Source: Sambucus nigra (taxonomy: Eukaryota > Streptophyta > Magnoliopsida > Dipsacales > Adoxaceae). From it: a DNA stretch of 64,000 bases. The position numbers were made by a program, and so were the translations under genes. The stretch spans positions 266,895,111-266,959,110 of the forward strand of contig OX422219.1 in assembly GCA_949130495.1 (NCBI GenBank), given 5' to 3'. The notes under the pieces were generated by a model. That model was not told where the DNA came from, ran no database searches, and saw only the letters and a program-made list of their open reading frames with translations. Below are positions 14,100 through 27,191 of the stretch, piece by piece; position 1 is the stretch's first letter; every line of letters starts with the position of its first letter.

Positions 14100-17000
14100 T
14101 TTTAGGCTTAAAAATATGGCGTTAGAGGGTGAAAACTCGAAACAACCCCCGAACGGCCCCGTGGGTGACGCCAACACCTCCCACGGGACCAATGTAACTC
14201 GTAGGAACTGACACCACAGCCGCAGGACTCCCGGTTTGAGAAAACGAAGGTAATTTGCATATTTCTAGACTTAGGCTTAAAAATATGGCGTTAGAGGGTG
14301 AAAACTCGAAATAACCCTCTAGCCACCCCGTGAGGGGAACAACCACCTCCCACGGGACCAATTTAAGTCGTAGGAACTGACCCCTCAGTCGCGCTACTTC
14401 CGATTTGAGAATAGGACGATAATTTGCATATTTCTATACTTAGGCTTAAAAATATGGCGTTAGAGGGTGAGAACTAGAAACATCCCCCGAACGGAACCGT
14501 GGGTGGCACCAACACCTCCCACGGGACCAATGTAACTCGTAGGAATCGACCCCTTAGCAGCGGGACTTTTGGTTCGAGAATACGACGATAATTTTCATAT
14601 TTCTAGTCTTAGGCTTAAAAATATGGCGTTAGAGGGTGAAAACTCGAAATAACCCTCTGAACGGCCCCGTGGGTGGCACCAACACCTCCCATGGGACCAA
14701 TGTAACTCGTAGGAACTGAACCTGCAGCCGCGGGACTCCCGGTTTGAGAATACAAAGGTATTTTGCATATTTCTAGACTTAGTCTTAAAAATATGGCGTT
14801 AGAGGGTGAGAAGTAGAAATAGTCCTCAAACGGCCCCGTAGGTGGCACCAACACCTCCCACGAGGCCAATGTAACTCGTTAGAACTGACCCCGCAGTCGC
14901 GGGACACCCGGTTTGAGAATACGACGGTAATTTGCATATTTGTAGACTTAGGCTTAAACACATGCCGTTAGAGGGTGAGACCAAGAAACAGGCCCCAGAC
15001 GGCCCAGTGGGTGGCACCGACACCTCCCACGGGACAAATGTAACTCGAAGCAACTGACCCCGCAGCCGCGGGTCTCCCGATTTGAAAGAACGACGGTAAT
15101 TTCCATATTTCCAGACTTAGGCTAAAAAACATGGCGTTAGAGGGTGAGAACTAGAAACAACCCCCGAATGTCCCCATGGGTGGTACCGACACCTCCCACG
15201 AGACCAATGTAACTTGTAGGAACCGAACTCGTAGCCGCGGGACTCCCGATTTGAGAGTACAATGGTAATTTGTATATTTTTAGACTTAGGCTTAAAAACA
15301 TGGCGTTGGAGGGTGAGAACTCGAAACAGCCCCCGAACGGCCCCGTGGATGGCACCAACACCTCCCACGGGACCAATGTAACTCCTAGGAACTGACCCCG
15401 CAGCCGCGGGACTTTCGATTTGAGAATACGATGATAATTTGAATATTTCTAGTTTTAGGCTTAAAACATGGCGTTAGAGGGTGAGAACTAAAAACTGCCC
15501 CCGAACGGCCCAGTGGGTGGTACCAACACCTCCCACGGGACTAATGTAACTCATAGGAACTGACCTCGCAGCCGCGGGACTCCAGATTTGAGAGTTCGAC
15601 AGTAATTTGCATATTTGTAGTCTTAGGCTTGAAAACATGGCGTTAGAGGGTGAGAACTCGAAACAGCCTCCGAACCGCCCTTCGTGGATGGCACCAACAC
15701 CTCCCACGGGACTAATGTAACTCGTAGGAACTGACCTCGCAGCCGCGGGACTCCCAGTTTGAGAATACGATGATAATTTGCATATTTCTAGTTTTAGGCT
15801 TAAAAACATGGCGTTAGAGGGTGAAAACTCGAAACAGCCCCCGAACGGCCCCGTGGGTGGCACCAACACCTCCCGCGGGACCAATGTTACTCGTAGGAAC
15901 TGACAACGCCGCCGCGGAACTCCCAGTTTGAGAAAATGAAGGTAATTTCCATATTTATAGACTTAGGCTAAAAAATATGGCGTTAGAGGGTGAAAACTCG
16001 AAATAGCCCTCTAGCGGCCCCGTGAGTGGAACCAACACCACCCACGAGACCAATGTAACTCGTAGGAACTGACCCCTCAGCTGCGAGACTCCCGATTTGA
16101 GAGTACCACAATAATTTGCATATTTCTATACTTAGGCTTAAAAACATGGCGTTAGAGGGTGAAAACTCGAAACAGCCCCCAAACGGCCCCGTGGGTGGCA
16201 CCAACACCTCCCACGGGACCAATGTAACTCGTAGGAACATAACCCGCAGCCGCGGGACTCCCGGTCTCATAATACGAAGGTAATTTGCATATTTCTCGAC
16301 TTAGGCTTAAAAATATGGCGTTAGAGGGTGAGAACTAGAAATAGCCCCCGAACGACTCCGTGGGTGGCACCAACACCTCCCACGGGACCAATGTAACTCG
16401 TAGGAACTGACCTCGCAGTCGCGAGACTCTTGGTTTGAGAATACAATGGTAATTTGCATATTTCTAGACTTTGGCTTAAAAACATGGTGTTAGTGGGTGA
16501 GAACTAGAAATAGCCCCCGAACGGCCCGTGGGTGGCACCAACACCTCCCATGGGACCAATGTAACTCGTAGGAACCGACCCCTTAGCAGCGGGACTTCTG
16601 GTTTTAGAATACGAAGATAATTTTCATATTTCTAGTCTTAGGCTTAAAAATATGGCGTTAGAGGGTAAAAACTCGAAATAACCCTCCGAACGGCCCCGTG
16701 GGTGGCACCAACACCTCCCACGGGACCAATGTAACTCGTAGGAACTGAAACCGCAGCCGCGGGACTCCCGGTTTGAGAATACAAAGGTAATTTGCATATT
16801 TCTAGCCTTAGGCTTAAAAATATAGCTTGAGAGGGTGAGAAGTAGAAATAGCCACTAAGCGGTCCCGTGGGTGGCACCAACACCTCCCACGGGACCAATG
16901 TAACTCGTTAGAACTGACCCCGCAGTCGCGGGACACCCGGTTTGAGAATACAACGGTAATTTGCATATTTGTAGATTTAGGCTTAAACACATGCCGTTAG

Positions 17001-20000
17001 AGGGGGAGACCAAGAAACAGCCCCCGAACGGCCCAGTGGGTGGCCCCAACATCTCCCACGGGACCAATGTAACTCGTAGCAACTGACCCCGCAGCCGCGG
17101 GTCTCCCGATTTGAGAGAACTACAGTAATTTGCATATTTCCGGACTTAGTCTCAAAAACATGGCGTTAGAGGGTGAGAACTAGAAACGACCCCCGAATGT
17201 CCCCATGGGTGGCACCAACACCTCCCACGAGATAAATGTAACTTGTAGGAACCGAACTCGTAGCCGCGGGACTCCCGGTTTGAGAGTACGATGGTAATTT
17301 GTATATTTCTAGACTTAGGCTTAAAAACATGGCGTTTAAGGGTGAGAACTCGAAACTACCCCCGAACGGCCCCGTGGATGGCACCAACACCTCCCACGGG
17401 ACCAATGTAACTCGTAGGAACTGACCCCGCTGCCGCGGGACTTTCGATTTGAGAATACGATGATAATTTGCATATTTCTAGTTTTAGGCTTCAAAACATG
17501 GCGTTAGAGGGTGAAAAGTCGAAAAAGCCCCGAACGGCCCCATGGGTGGTACCAACACCTCCCACGGGACTAATGTAACTCGTAGGATCTGACCTCGCAG
17601 CCGCGGGACTCCCGATTTGAGAGTACGATAGTAATTTGCATATTTGTAGACTTAGGCTTGAAAACATGGCGTTAGAGGGTGAGAACTCGAAACAGCCTCC
17701 GAACCGCCCTTCGTGGATGGCACCAACACCTCCCACGGGACTAATGTAACTCGTAGGAATTGACCTCGCAGCCACGGGACTCCAGGTTTGAGAATACGAT
17801 GATAATTTTCATATTTCTAGTTTTAGGCTTAAAAACATGGCATTAGAGAGTGAAAACTCAAAACAGCCCCCGAACGGCCCCGTGGGTGGCACCAACACCT
17901 CCCGCGGGATCAATGTTACTCGTAGGAACTGACACCGCCGCCGCGGAACTCCTAGTTTGAGAAAATGAATGTAATTTCCATATTTCTAGACTTAGGCTAA
18001 AAAATATGGCGTTAGAGGGTGAAAACTCAAAATAGCCCTCTAGCGGCCCCGTGAGTGGAACCAACACCACCCACGGGACCAATGTAACTCGTAGGAACTG
18101 ACCCCTCAGCTGCGAGACTCCCGATTTGAGAGTACGACAATAATTTGCATATTTCTATACTTAGGCTTAAAAACATGGCGTTAGAGGGTGAAAACTCGAA
18201 ACAGCCCCCAAACGGCCCCGTGGGTGGCACCAACACCTCCCACGGGACCAATGTAACTCGTAGGAACTTAACCCGCAGCCGCGGGACTCCCGGTCTGAGA
18301 ATACGAAGGTAATTTGCATATTTCTAGACTTAAGCTTAAAAATATGGCGTTAGAGGGTGAGAACAAGAAATAGCCCCCGAACGACCCCGTGGGTGGCACC
18401 AACACCTCCCACGGGACCAATGTAACTCGTAGGAACTGACCTCGCAGTCGCGAGACTCTTGGTTTGAGAATACAATGTTAATTTGCATATTTCTAGACTT
18501 TGGCTTAAAAACATGGTGTTAGTGGCTGAGAACTAGAAACAGCCCCCGAACGGCCCCGTGGGTGGCACCAACACCTCCCACAGGACCAATGTAACTCGTA
18601 GGAACCGACCCCTTAGCAGCGGGACTTCTGGTTTGAGAATACGAAGATAATTTTCATATTTCTAGTCTTAGGCTTAAAAATATGGCCTTAGAGGGTGAAA
18701 ACTCGAAATAACCCTCCGAACGGCCCCGTGGGTGGCACCAACACCTACCACGGGACCAATGTAACTCGTAGGAACTGAACCCGCAGCCGCGGGACTCCCG
18801 GTTTGAGAATACAAAGTTAATTTGCATATTTCTAGACTTAGGCTTAAAAATATAGCTTGAGAGGGTGAGAAGTAGAAATAGCCCCCAAACGGCCCCGTGG
18901 GTGGCACCAACACCTCACACGGGACCAATGTAACTCGTTAGAACTGACCCCGCAGTCGCGGGACAACCCGTTTGAGAATACGACGGTAATTTGTATATTT
19001 GTAGACTTAGTCTTAAACGCATACCGTTAGAGGGGGAGACCAAGAAACAGCCCCCGAACGGCCCAGTGGGTGGCCCCAACACCACCCACGGGACCAATGT
19101 AACTCGTAACAACTGACCCCGCAGCCGCGGGTCTCCCGATTTAAGAGAACGACAGTAATTTGCATATTTCCGGACTTAGGCTCAAAAACATGGCGTTAGA
19201 GGGTGAGAACCAGAAACAACCCCCGAATGTCCCCATGGGTGGCACCAACACCTCACACGAGACCAATGTAACTTGTAGGAACCGAACTTGCAGCCGCGGG
19301 ACTCCCGATTTGAGAGTACGATGGTAATTTGTATATTTCTAGACTTAGTCTTAAAAACATGGCGTTAGAGGGTGAGAACTCAAAACTACCCCCGAACGGC
19401 CCCGTGGATGGCACCAACACCTCCCACGGGACCAATGTGACTTGTAGGAACTGACCCCGCCGCCGCGGGACTTTTGATTTGAGAATACGATGATAATTTG
19501 CATATTTCTAGTTTTAGGCTTCAAAACATGGCGTTAGAGGGTGAAAACTCGAAACAGCCCCGAACGGCCCCGTGGGTGGTACCAACACCTCCCACGGGAC
19601 TAATGTAACTCGTAGGATCTGACCTCGCAGCCGCGGGACTCCCGATTTGAGAGTACGATAGTAATTTGGATATTTGTAGACTTAGGCTTGAAAACATGGC
19701 GTTAAAGGGTAAGAACTCGAAACAACCTCCGAACCGCCCCTCGTGGATGGCACCAACACCTCCCACGGGACTAATATAACTCGTAGGAACTGACCTCGCA
19801 GCCGCGGGACTCCCAGATTGAGAATACGATGATAATTTGCATATTTCTAGTTTTAGGCTAAAAAACATGGCGTTAGAGGGTGAAAACTCGAAACAGCCCC
19901 CGAACAGCCCCGTGGGTGGCGCCAACACCTCCCGCGGGACCAATGTTACTCGTAGGAACTGACACCGCAGCCGCGGGACTCCCGGTTTGATAAAATGAAG

Positions 20001-22200
20001 CTAATTTCAATATTTCTATACTTAGGCTAAAAAATATGGCGTTAGAGGGTGCAAACTTGAAATAGCCCTCTAGCGGCTCCGTGAGTGGAACCAACACCAC
20101 CCACGGGACCAATGTAACTCGTAGGAACTGACCCCTCAGCTGCGAGACTCCCGATTTGAGAGTACGACGATAATTTGCATATTTCTATACTTAGGCTTAA
20201 AAAGATGGCGTTAGAGGGTGAAAACTCGAAACAGCCCCCAAACGGCCCCGTGGGTGGCACCAACACCTCCCACGGGACCAATGTAACTCGTAGGAACTTA
20301 ACCCGCAACCGCGGGACTCCCGGTCTGAGAATACGAAGTTAATTTGCATATTTCTAGACTTAAGCTTAAAAATATGGTGTTAGAGGGTGAGAACTAGAAA
20401 TAGCCCCCGAACGACCCCGTGGGTGGAACCAACACCTCCCACGGGACCAATGTAACTCGTAGGAACTGACCTCGCAGTCGCGGGACTCTCGTTTTGAGAA
20501 TACAATGCTAATTTGCATATTTCTAGACTTAGGCTTAAAAATATGATGTTAGTGGGTGAGAACTAGAAATAGCCCCCGAACGGCCCCGTGGGTGGCACCA
20601 ACACCTCCCACGGGACCAATGTAACTCGTAGGAACCGACCCCTTAGCGGCGGGACTTCTGGCTTGAGAATACGATGATAATTTTCATATTTCTAGTCTTA
20701 GGCTTAAAAATATGGCGTTAGAGGGAGAAAACTCGAAATAACCCTCCGAACGGCCCCGTGGGTGGCACCAACACCTCCCACGGGACCAATGTAACTCGTA
20801 GGAATTGAACCCGCAGCCGCGGGAATCCCGGTTTGAGAATACAAAGGTAATTTGCATATTTCTAGACTTAGGCTTAAAAATATGGCGTTAGAGGGTGAGA
20901 AGTAGAAATAGCCCCCAAACGGCCCCATGGGTTGCACCAACACCTCCCACGGGACTAATGTAACTCGTTAGAACTAACCTCGCAGTCGCGGGACACCCGA
21001 TTTGAGAATACGACAGTAATTTGGATATTTGTAGACTTAGGCTTAAACACATGTCGTTAGAGGGGGAGACTAAGAAACAACCCCCGAACGGCCCAGTGTG
21101 TGGCACCAACACCTCCCACAGGACCAATGTAACTCGTAGCAACTAACCCCGCAGCTGCGGGACTAATGGAACAGTGTGTGGCACCCACACCTCCCCCGAA
21201 CGATGGTAATTTGCATATTTCCAGACTTAGGCTAAAAAACATGGCTTTAGAGGGTGAGAACTAGAAACAATCCCCGAATGTCCCCATGGGTGGCACCAAC
21301 ACCTCCCACGAGACCAATGTAACTCGTAGGAACCGAACCCGCAGCCGCGGGACTCCCGGTTTGAGAGTATGATGGTAATTTGTATATTTCTAGACCTAGC
21401 CTTAAAAACATGGCGTTAGAGGGTGAGAACTGGAAACTGCCCCCGAACGACCCCGTTGGTGGAACCAACACCTCCCACGGGACCAATGTAACTCGTAGGA
21501 ACTGACCCTATAGCCGCGGGTCTCCCGGTTTGAGAGTACGACGGTAATTTGCATATTTCTTGACTTAGGCTTAAAAACATGGCGTTAGAGGGTGAGAACT
21601 CAAAACTGCCCCCGAACGGCCCCGTGGGTGGTACCAACACCTCCGACGGGACTAATGGAACTCGTAGGAAATGACCTCGCAGCCGTGGGACTACCGATTT
21701 GAGAGTACGACAGTAATTTGCGTATTTCTAGACTTAGGCTTGAAAACATGGCTTAGAGGGTGAGAACTCGAAACAGCCCCCAAACGGCCCCGTGGATGGC
21801 ACCAACACCTCCCACGGGACCAATGTAACTCGTAGGAACTGACACCGCAGCCGTGGGACTTTCGATTTGAGAATACGATGATAATTTGCATATTTCTAGT
21901 TTTAGGCTTAAAAACATGGCGTTAGAGGGTGAAAACTCGAAACAGCCCCCAAACGGCCCCGTGGGTGGCACCAACACCTCCCGCGGGACCAATGTAACTC
22001 GTAGGAACTGACACCGCAGCCGCGGGACTCCCGGTTTGAGAAAACGAAGGTAATTTGCATATTTCTAGACTTAGGCTTAAAAACATGGCGTTAGAGGGTG
22101 AAAACTCGAAACTTCCCCCGAACGGCCACGTCTGTGGCACCAACACCTCCCACGGGACCAATGTAACTCGTAGGAACTGACCCTGCAGACGCGGGTCTCC
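14100..22200 (+). repeat. Satellite higher-order repeat, 12-mer of about 2,030 bp, four copies
   Basis: The private variant CCTTAGCAGCGGGAC (GGC in the last copy) occurs at about 14552, 16581, 18611 and 20641, spaced 2,029, 2,030 and 2,030 bp, which is 12 x 169. Other variants keep the same step: CTAGTTTTAGG at about 15450/17480/19510, a CGCCCYTCGTGGATGG monomer at about 15677/17707/19737, and AAACACATGCCG-type sequence at about 14958/16988/19018/21048. The first three copies are very regular. The fourth contains a scrambled monomer at 21160-21215. This is the cleanest higher-order repeat in the window. Confidence 0.88.
21160..21215 (+). repeat. Scrambled satellite monomer
   Basis: The order of monomer segments is disturbed here. 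After GCAGCTGCGGGACTAATGG comes ACAGTGTGTGGCACCCAC and ACCTCCCCCGAACGATGG, then the normal TAATTTGC. A short piece of the preceding region (CAGTGTGTGGCACC, also at 21093) seems to have been re-copied in place of the TTTGAGAATACGA part. It lies in the fourth, degenerate copy of the 12-mer higher-order repeat. Confidence 0.65.
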
Positions 22201-23235
22201 TGGTTTGAGAGTACGACTGTAATTTGCATATTTCTAGACATAGGCTTAAAAACATGGCGTTTGTGGGTGAGAACTAGAAATCGCCCCCTAACTTCCCCGT
22301 GGGTGGCACCAACACCTCCCACGGGACCAATGTAACTCGCAGGAATTGACCCCGTCATCGCCGGTCTCCCAGTTTGAGAGTTCGATGATAATTTGCATAT
22401 TTCTAGATTTAGGTTTAAAAACATGGCGTTAGAGGGTGAGAACTCGAAAAAGCTCTCGAACGCCCCCGTGGGTGGCACCAACACCTCCCACGGGACCAAT
22501 GTAACTCACAGGAACTGACCCTGCCGCCGCGGGACTCCCAATTTGAGAATACGACGGTAATTTGCATATTTTTAGAGTTAGGCTTAAAAACATTGTGTTA
22601 GAGGGTGAAACTCGAAACATCCCCCGAACGGCCCCGTGGGTGGCACCAACACCTCCCACGGGACCAATGTAACTCGTAGGAACTGACCTCACAGCCGCGG
22701 GACTCCCGGTTTGAGAATACGACGGTAATTTGCATATTTATAGACATTAGTAAAACATGGTGTTACAGGGTGAAAGCTCGAAACTGCCCTCTAACGTCCC
22801 CGTGAGTGGCACCAAAACATCCCACTGGACCAATGTAACTCGTAGGAACTGACCCCGCAGCCGCGGGACTTTCGATTTGAGAATACGATGATAATTTGCA
22901 TATTTCTAGTTTTAGGCTGAAAAACATGGCGTTAGATGGTGAAAACACGAAACAGCCCCCGAACGGCCTCGTGGGTGACACCAACACCTCCCACGGGACC
23001 AATGTAACTCGTAGGAACTGACACCGCAGCCGCGGGAGTCCCGGTTTGAGAAAATGAAGGTAATTTTCTTATTTCTAGACTTAGGCTTAAAAATATGGCG
23101 TTAGAGGGTGAACACTCGAAATAGCCCCCGAACAGCCCTGTGGGTGGCACAAACACCTCCCACGGGACCAATGTAACTCGTAGGAACTAACCCTGCAGCC
23201 GCGGTCTCCTGGTTTGAGAGTACGACGGTAATTTT

Positions 23236-23250
23236 CATATTTCTAGACTT
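23236..23250 (+). repeat. Target-site duplication of LINE-1, left copy
   Basis: CATATTTCTAGACTT ends the satellite and is followed directly by the LINE poly(T). The same 15 bases are found at 28891-28905. The last two T's could instead belong to the tail, so the duplication is 13-15 bp. Confidence 0.85.
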
Positions 23251-24172
23251 TTTTTTTGGGAAAAATTATGTATATATATCAACAATGGAAACTACAACAA
23301 GTTAACATAGAGATGAAACCCATCACCTCCCCTAGGGGTATGCCCCACAGGGGAGAAAACCAAAAACAAGTGAAACAAGTGCAAGAAGCCCCACACCCCA
23401 CTATCCCCTACTCAAGAACACTCTCCGGGATACCCCAGTTCATATAAGCCATCCAGTTCTCAAATCTCCTCGTCCCCTTGCTCCAGATTGCGACTCTCGC
23501 TCTGATCATAACTTCGATGTCTCTGACAATGACATCCTTGCTCTTGGCCACCCGCTTAAAATGTCTGGCGTTACGCTCCATCCAAAGGCAGTACACAGTA
23601 GAGGAGAAAGAAATATTCCTAATACGATTCTAAAAACTTGTCCCACTGTAACATGAAATAGCATGATCCAACTCACCCTTCCAATCCAAAGCCCCTCTAT
23701 ACTCCTGATTCCTGGTTCTAACCTCCTCCCAAACCTCCTTTGCAACTGGACACTCATTGAAGACGTGCGGTATGGACTCTACCCCGCTAGAGAAGCTACA
23801 GCACACGTTATCATCCGAGATGACCCAGTTATAGATCTTTCCTTGGTGTGAATCGCATCCTTACAAATCATCCAAAGAACAAAAGCACATTTGGGGATAT
23901 TACCCTTATTCCACACAATTTTGTGCCAGGGAGCAGGAGGGAGGGTGGGGGTTATCTCCTCGTAGGCTGATCTGATAGAAAAATCCTTCTGGTTTGGAAT
24001 CCAGACCACCTCATCAACAGCATCATGCCTAATGCCGGGCAAAACCGCATTCCTAATATCCAAGAGCTCCCAAGTAACCACCATTGGCCATCTCCACCTC
24101 CCCTCGACAATATAATCAGCAACCAAAGCCTTATGGTTACTAGCAGTGTTATAGATAACACGGTCCCCAAAC

Positions 24173-24188
24173 AAAGGACGAAGTGGCC
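24173..24188 (+). repeat. Target-site duplication of nested retroposon, left copy
   Basis: AAAGGACGAAGTGGCC. It differs from the right copy (24329-24344) by C to T at a CpG, which agrees with decay after insertion. Confidence 0.75.
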
Positions 24189-24328
24189 TTTGTATTACCC
24201 AACTCTCTCTTGTATGACTAATTGATTAGATGGTTGGTCTCTAGATGCATGTATCTAGATGACTCTTTGGCCTTTTGGCCTTTGTATATTTGGGTCTTTT
24301 GTTTCTAATACACTTTAATTACTGAAAA
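24189..24328 (+). mobile_element. Nested short retroposon inside LINE-1 (about 140 bp)
   Basis: This stretch has no counterpart in the other LINE copies and splits the zf-RVT region of LINE-1 ORF2. It is flanked by 16-bp repeats with one mismatch, AAAGGACGAAGTGGCC (24173-24188) and AAAGGATGAAGTGGCC (24329-24344), and ends in an A run beside the right repeat. It is therefore a plus-strand retroposon, opposite to its host. The 3' part (GGCCTTTGTATATTTGGG, then TTTCTAATACACTTTAATT) resembles 3' ends of plant L1 elements as I recall them. I see no convincing RNA polymerase III A or B box. The best reading is a severely 5'-truncated LINE of another family; a SINE is the alternative. It also contains a short palindrome (CTAGATGCATGTATCTAG). 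Confidence 0.75.
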
Positions 24329-24344
24329 AAAGGATGAAGTGGCC
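24329..24344 (+). repeat. Target-site duplication of nested retroposon, right copy
   Basis: AAAGGATGAAGTGGCC. The leading A's merge with the tail of the insert, so the true duplication is 13-16 bp. Confidence 0.75.
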
Positions 24345-27191
24345 CCAGAGGGTGCCAGTTATCGTGCCAGAAAAAGGTATCCCTACCGTTACCAATACTC
24401 CATCTGATTAGAGGTCTGATGAGATGTCTCAACTGCATCATTTTCCTCGAGCTCCAAGACGAGTCGCTGGCTATATTAATAGCCCACAAACTTCTTCTCT
24501 TCAACTTATACACATTGCACCACTTAACCCAAAGGCAGTCCTTCTTGCTACAGAGGTTCCAAAGAATCTTCATGACGGCCTCCACATTCCACCGCTCAAT
24601 GCTTTTAATACCCAGTCCGCCGCTCTTATAGTTATTGCAAAGATCATTCCAAGACACCTCGGCCCCCGAATGTTTAAGATCAGAACCAGTCCATAGGAAA
24701 TCCCTCATCAGCTGCTCAATCTTGAGAATAACCCCCTTAGGCAAGATGAACAGATTAGACCAATAGACCTGGATCCCAAACAAGACGGTCTTAATAAGAT
24801 GTAATCCACCGGCGTAGCTGAGAAGCTTGTTGGTCCAACACTTGATCCTCCCAGTTATCCTGTCAATTAGCCTACTGCAATCCTCCTTCTTGAGTCTGGT
24901 GGTGATGAGGGGAACCCCGAGGTAGAGGAACGGGGGGTTGCTACGACCAAAACCATGAATATCCCCGATATGCGCGATCCGATCCTCCTCAAATCCCGTG
25001 CAATAGAAGCTACTCTTACACAAATTGGGAGTGAGGCCCGCAATACTACAGAAATCATCAACCGCCTTCTTCATAATGGTACAGGAGGGAATGTCCCCCC
25101 AACACAGAATTATCACATCATCGGCGAAACATAAGTGGTTAAGCCCCACTTCCTTACACTTGGGGTGAAAGGTAAACAATGGGTTGGTGCTATCTTTGTT
25201 CAAGATACACGATAGAGAATCCATCACCAGAAGGAAAAGATAGGGAGATAGGGGGTCACCCTATCTCAACCCTCTCCTTCCCTCAAAGAAGCCATGCAGG
25301 TGCCCATTCAGACTGATAGAGAACCTGGTGTTAGTCATACATTCTCTAATCCACCCAACGAAAATGCCAGGGAACCCAAGGTGAGTCAGCAAGGTGAAAA
25401 GAAATCCCCAATCCACCGTGTCATAAGCTTTCAGCAAATCAATCTTCAAGGTACATCTAGGCGGGCTAAGCTCACTATGGTAATTCCTCAGGACCTCCTG
25501 GAGAAGAAGGATGTTATCAGAAATAGATCTCCCTTTAACAAAAGCGGCCTGACTCAGATTGATCACATGGGGGAGGATAGGCTTAATCCTGTTGGCAAGA
25601 ATCTTCGATATGCACTTATAAATAGTATTGCAACAAGATATGGGTCTGAAATCATGCATACCGTTCGGAGTGGTAACCTTAGGGATAAGGGTGAGGGCAG
25701 TACAATTCCATTGCCTAGGCAGGTAGCTACACCAGAAGAAGAACTTAACAGCCTTGGTCACGTCATTCCCCACAACCTCCCAATTCTTCTTGAAAAAGAA
25801 GGCATTGAATCCTTCGGGACCCGGGGCTTTATTCGACCCAATGGCAAACATAGCCCCCTTTATTTCTTCATCATCAATGGGCGCAATCATAGTCGCGGCA
25901 GCCACATCACTGACTCTTTTCATAACATTCGCATCCATAATGGGAGCAGGGTCCGCATAGGTGCTTCTATAGCCCAGAAGGTTGCGAAAGAAACCCACTG
26001 CCGTATTAGCCACTCCTTGAGACCCTTCAACCCGCACCCCATTCTCATCCTCAATGCTAATAATCTTCCTCCTAGCGGTAGCTTGATTAGCCCTCCCATC
26101 CCCCAGCTGTAGCCACTTGACTCTAGACCGCTGCTTATAATAAGACTCTTCGGCACTTCTGAGATCCAGGTAAGCCGGCAACTTCTCCCTCTCTTCCATT
26201 TGAAAGCTAAGGTTGCTCCCATCACTGTCAAGTCTAGTCTGCACATCATCAAGCAACCTCTTAGCCTCCTCCACCCTCCTAGAAAGCCGTCTATAGAACT
26301 TCTTATTAAAGTCTTTGAGGTTAATCTTCAATCTACGCATCTTCTTACTCAATCTCACCATGGGATTACCCACATCGTCCTCGTACCAAGACTCGGTCAG
26401 AACTTCCTGGAAATCAGCATGGCCCATCCAAAAGTTGTAGAAGTTAAACGTCTTGGGCCTATTCGGTTCCCCGGGAGCAAGCAAGATAATGATCGGGCAG
26501 TGATCCGAAACACCCTGAGGAAGAACAGTCGCCTGACACTCCGGAAAGTAGGTACTCCACGTGTCGTTATGAAGAACCCTATCTAATCTCGATTGGACAT
26601 TGTCCCTACCCCCTGGCAATTATTCCACGTAAACAAAAGCCCATGCGTCGTCATATCATCAGCCTGGATGTCATTAATACACTGGTTGAATGCCTCTGTA
26701 GCACCCACATCAATGCCATGCATCCCTCTTTTCTCTTCATTGGTTGTCACAACATTGAAGTCACCCATAAGTATCCAAGGCTGCCCATCAGTGCAATCCC
26801 TATTGACTTTGAGAAACTCCCAAAGAGGCTCTCTTCCATGAGGTAAGTTCTCCCCGTAAATGAAGGTCGCAAAAAACTCGCAATTACTACCACAAGCCTT
26901 CACCCTACACAACATGGCTTGAGGGTGAGATTGGATCATTGTTACCGCCAAACAACTAGGATTCCATCGTACAATCACCCTGGCAACACCCCCCCCCCCC
27001 TAAAGGGCAGTTATCAATGAGATCCCAATGTAAAAAACAATTATTTTTACCATTACATAAATTTTCCTTCCTAACTTTTGTTTACACCAAGCAAATAATG
27101 TCAAGCTATTGGTCAATTATTAATTTACTAACTTCCTTCTGTTTATGCGGGGAATTAAGACCCCTAATATTCCAAGACCCTATCTTAATCA

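Larger units (their letters stand above)
1..23250 (+). repeat. 169-bp satellite array, block 1
   Basis: Uninterrupted head-to-tail tandem repeat, roughly 138 monomers. The usual step is 169 bp (for example 2179-2347), with 166-bp monomers interspersed. Reading along the monomer, the landmarks are: CACCAACACCTCCCACGGG, GGACCAATGTAACTCGTAGG, a GC palindrome CCCGCAGCCGCGGG, TTTGAGAATACGA, TAATTTGCATATTTCTAGA, CTTAGGCTTAAAAACATGG, TTAGAGGGTGAGAACTAG, and GCCCCCGAACGGCCCCGTGG. Most monomers carry an XbaI site (TCTAGA) and a SacII site (CCGCGG). Minus-strand ORFs of about 60-140 codons recur here only because the monomer has few stops on that strand. No gene is seen. The repeat length suits a nucleosome-phased centromeric, pericentromeric or subtelomeric satellite, but location cannot be told from sequence. 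I do not recognise a named family. Confidence 0.97.

Noticed and set aside
1..23250. CRISPR-like regular array
   Set aside because: The repeat has no unique spacers. The whole 169-bp unit is repeated, and the linked retrotransposons are plant L1 elements.
24189..24328. tRNA-derived SINE with pol III promoter
   Set aside because: No convincing A box or B box could be found. The 3' part looks like an L1 end, so a truncated LINE is preferred, although SINE is not excluded.
25294..26112. 272-codon plus-strand ORF, and similar plus-strand ORFs inside the LINEs
   Set aside because: They lie antisense to well-recognised RT, endonuclease or ORF1 sequence and have no domain of their own.
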